9,677 bases of DNA from NCBI GenBank assembly GCA_009996555.1, contig JAACZX010000057.1, positions 1-9,677 of the forward strand, written 5' to 3'. The notes beneath the pieces are model-generated. The model made no database searches, had not been told where the DNA came from, and saw only the letters and a program-made list of their open reading frames with translations. Position 1 is the first letter of the stretch, and every line of letters starts with the position of its first letter. Below, piece after piece: positions 8,003 through 9,677 of the stretch. A program made the translations under genes and the position numbers. The DNA comes from Chitinophagaceae bacterium. Lineage in GTDB: Bacteria; Bacteroidota; Bacteroidia; Chitinophagales; Chitinophagaceae.

Positions 8003-9226
8003 GTGAAAAAAGATTTTACTGATACGATCATTGGGGAGCAATTACTGCAGTATCAACAAGAAGCAGATGCCGAACTTGAATTGATACTCAACTGGTGGAT
8101 GCTGCATATACCCGATAACAGCAATGGCTTTTGGGGCGAAATCGATTATCAGAACAACACACTGCAAAATGCAGAGCGTGGTATTGTTTTGTACAGCCGT
8201 ATTTTATGGACGTTTTCTGCTGCATATTTACAGAACCAGAAAAAGGAATACCTGTTGTTTGCTGAGAGAGCTTTTCAGTATATCTGTAATCATTTTAAAG
8301 ATGAAGTGCATGGTGCTGTGTTTTGGTCGGTTGATCATAACGGTCAAAAGCTGCAGGATAAAAAACAAGTGTACGGTCTTGCTTTTTGTATGTATGGATG
8401 TAGTGAATACTATCGTGCAACGAATAGTGAAACAGCTTTACAGACAGCAAAAGAATTGTTTTATGTGCTGGAGAAATATTGCTACGATAAAAAAGCGGGA
8501 GGTTATTTTGAAGCTTTCAACCGAAGCTGGCAACCGATCGAAGATCTGCGGTTGAGTGAAAAAGATGCCAATGAAAGTAAATCCATGAATACACATTTGC
8601 ATGTGCTGGAAGCATATTGCAATCTGTATCGTGTATGGAAAAGTGAACAGCTGAAAACAGCCATCATCTCATTGCTAAAACTGTTTAGTACAAAAATCAT
8701 CGATGCAAACACGCATCAACAGCATTTGTTTTTTTCGGATGTGTGGGAAGTCCGTTCTTCCATTGTTTCATACGGGCATGATATAGAAGCTTCTTGGCTG
8801 TTGTACGAAGCAGCAATTGTAGTTGAAGATGAATCTCTGATCAATCAGTTTTCAATAACAGCATTAGCAATGGCAGATGCTGCACTTAGCGGAATAGACG
8901 AAGATGGCGGTATGTTTTACGAATACGATACAGCAAATATGCATTTGAATAAAGAAAAGCACTGGTGGCCACAGGCTGAGGCCATGGTTGGGTATTTCAA
9001 TGCTTATGAATTAAATGGCAACGAAATGTATTTGCAGCAATCGCTCAACAGTTGGGCTTATGTAAAACAATACATAAAAGATGATGAGCATGGTGAGTGG
9101 TTCTGGGGACGAAACGAACATGGAACAACCATGCAAAAGGGAAAAGCAGGTTTTTGGAAATGTCCTTATCACAATGGCCGTGCCTGCATGGAAATAAGTA
9201 AACGAATTGCAATAATGAACAGATGA
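8003..9226 (+). CDS. Cellobiose 2-epimerase (AGE family), mannobiose to mannosyl-glucose
   Basis: This 407-residue cytosolic (alpha/alpha)6-barrel enzyme epimerises C2 of the reducing sugar, here converting beta-1,4-mannobiose to 4-O-mannosyl-glucose for the GH130 enzyme. Key residues are present: Arg66 in ERGIVLYSRILWTF, Asn196 and His200 in MNTHLHVLEAY, His259 in YGHDIEASWLL, Trp322 in KHWWPQAEAMVGYFNAYE, and Trp385/His390 in FWKCPYHNGRACMEI. These numbers coincide with those I recall for Rhodothermus marinus cellobiose 2-epimerase (H200, H259, H390, R66, W385). The conserved NTHLH and CPYHNGR favour cellobiose 2-epimerase over N-acetylglucosamine 2-epimerase. The start is GTG: an in-frame TAA (the GH130 stop) lies two codons upstream and no ATG occurs before codon 33, which is inside the domain. 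The three-base gap suggests translational coupling to GH130. No signal peptide is present. Confidence 0.95.
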   Translation: MKKDFTDTIIGEQLLQYQQEADAELELILNWWMLHIPDNSNGFWGEIDYQNNTLQNAERGIVLYSRILWTFSAAYLQNQKKEYLLFAERAFQYICNHFKDEVHGAVFWSVDHNGQKLQDKKQVYGLAFCMYGCSEYYRATNSETALQTAKELFYVLEKYCYDKKAGGYFEAFNRSWQPIEDLRLSEKDANESKSMNTHLHVLEAYCNLYRVWKSEQLKTAIISLLKLFSTKIIDANTHQQHLFFSDVWEVRSSIVSYGHDIEASWLLYEAAIVVEDESLINQFSITALAMADAALSGIDEDGGMFYEYDTANMHLNKEKHWWPQAEAMVGYFNAYELNGNEMYLQQSLNSWAYVKQYIKDDEHGEWFWGRNEHGTTMQKGKAGFWKCPYHNGRACMEISKRIAIMNR

Positions 9227-9238
9227 CAGCGCTGCTGT
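9226..9238 (+). terminator. Weak hairpin at end of the operon, doubtful terminator
   Basis: ACAGC and GCTGT form a perfect 5-bp stem with a GCT loop, overlapping the epimerase stop codon. It is followed by TATTTCAG, not a real T run, so intrinsic termination would be poor. Position at the operon end is the main reason to list it. Confidence 0.2.
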
Positions 9239-9292
9239 TATTTCAGTAATTGTTCCCATCACATAATTCTTTAAGAAAAAAAAGTAGTGCCT

Positions 9293-9307
9293 GCTTATTC
9301 CATAAGC
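9293..9307. promoter_or_regulatory. Inverted repeat before the dicarboxylate symporter gene
   Basis: GCTTAT-TCC-ATAAGC is a perfect 6-bp inverted repeat with a 3-base spacer, ending 16 bases before the ATG at 9324 in an otherwise featureless 97-base gap. It could be an operator half-site pair or a leader hairpin, or chance. No TTTG / TAnnTTTG Bacteroidetes promoter pair was found around it. Confidence 0.22.
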
Positions 9308-9323
9308 GAGTAACGTTTCCTTT

Positions 9324-9677
9324 ATGAGATATTTAAAAATTCTTTACGTACAGGTTATTATAGGAATTGTGTTGGGCGTATTAACAGGGTGGTTAGTTCC
9401 TGCATTTCATGAAACAGCTAAACTCATCAGCGATACGTTCATCAACATGATACGCATGGTCATTGCACCCGTTATTTTCTTTACCATTGTTTCCGGTATC
9501 GCCGGTGCAGGTGATATGAAAAAAGTGGGAAGGGTGGGCTTGAAGTCATTGATCTATTTTGAAGTGATTACAACTCTTGCACTGATCATTGGTTTGCTGG
9601 TGGCTAATATCGTTCAACCAGGCGCCGGCGTACAGTTTACACAAGGAGCATCAACGCAGGTAACACAAATTGCACAG
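9324..9677 (+). CDS. Dicarboxylate/amino acid:cation symporter (DctA/GltP family), N-terminal part (3' truncated by window)
   Basis: The first 118 codons of an inner-membrane symporter of the DAACS family run off the window end; full members are about 400-450 residues. The protein starts [20 protein letters not shown]. The family hallmark is clear at about residues 38-82: [20 protein letters not shown], then [16 protein letters not shown] and [16 protein letters not shown], followed by [10 protein letters not shown], which matches the DctA N-terminal pattern closely. Likely cargo is succinate/fumarate/malate or glutamate/aspartate with protons or sodium. The two cannot be told apart here because the HP1, HP2 and TM8 substrate residues are missing. 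It has no role in the mannan pathway and begins 97 bases after the epimerase, so it is probably a separate transcription unit. The ATG at 9324 has no Shine-Dalgarno sequence, as is usual in this phylum. Confidence 0.93.
   Translation, partial: MRYLKILYVQVIIGIVLGVLTGWLVPAFHETAKLISDTFINMIRMVIAPVIFFTIVSGIAGAGDMKKVGRVGLKSLIYFEVITTLALIIGLLVANIVQPGAGVQFTQGASTQVTQIAQ

Larger units (their letters stand above)
1..9226 (+). other. Beta-mannan utilisation locus (PUL), probable single operon, 5' end outside window
   Basis: Seven co-directional genes are packed with gaps of 11, 33, 43, 12, 19 and 3 bases: SusC, SusD, TIG lipoprotein, GH26, SSS symporter, GH130 and AGE epimerase. The next gene is 97 bases further on. 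The GH26, transporter, GH130 and epimerase set has the same content as the Bacteroides fragilis mannan cluster in which mannosylglucose phosphorylase was discovered; here it follows a SusCD pair. No convincing terminator or Bacteroidetes-type promoter was seen inside the operon. No regulator (hybrid two-component, AraC, LacI or ECF sigma/anti-sigma) is in the window, so control must come from genes upstream or elsewhere. No beta-mannosidase, alpha-galactosidase or acetyl esterase is present in this part. Substrate assignment to beta-mannan is inferred from the enzymes. Confidence 0.87.

Noticed and set aside
8124..8555. 143-codon open frame on the + strand in another frame of the epimerase gene
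   Set aside because: It overlaps a complete AGE-family gene with all catalytic residues in place; the alternative protein is Cys- and basic-rich with no domain.

Overview
The window comes from a Bacteroidetes genome. A SusC/SusD pair, lipoproteins with a Cys followed by Lys residues, AT-rich leaders without Shine-Dalgarno sequences, and the overall gene content all point that way. The style resembles Chitinophagaceae or a related environmental group, but that placement is a guess. All genes lie on the + strand. There are no tRNA, rRNA, CRISPR or insertion-sequence features and no gene-free stretch over 300 bases; the largest gap is 97 bases.

Positions 1-9226 form the downstream part of a beta-mannan polysaccharide utilisation locus. 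In order it holds the C-terminal part of a SusC-type TonB-dependent transporter (cut by the window start), a SusD-type glycan-binding lipoprotein, and a two-TIG-domain lipoprotein that is probably the surface glycan-binding protein. These are followed by a GH26 beta-mannanase, a sodium:solute symporter (SSS family), a GH130 4-O-beta-D-mannosyl-D-glucose phosphorylase, and an AGE-family cellobiose 2-epimerase. Gaps are 3 to 43 bases, so one transcript is likely. After a 97-base gap, 9324 to the window end holds the start of a dicarboxylate/amino acid:cation symporter (DctA/GltP family), probably a separate unit.

The genes fit one route. SusD and the TIG protein bind mannan at the surface, and SusC brings oligosaccharides into the periplasm. 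The exported GH26 enzyme cuts them, probably to mannobiose, and the symporter carries the disaccharide across the inner membrane. In the cytosol the epimerase turns mannobiose into mannosyl-glucose, which the GH130 enzyme phosphorolyses to mannose 1-phosphate and glucose. This is the phosphorolytic mannan pathway described for Bacteroides fragilis, here joined directly to a SusCD outer-membrane system. It is a known kind of system, not a new one. The less settled parts are the symporter substrate, the TIG protein ligand, the cell location of the mannanase, and the near-fused GH130/epimerase junction.
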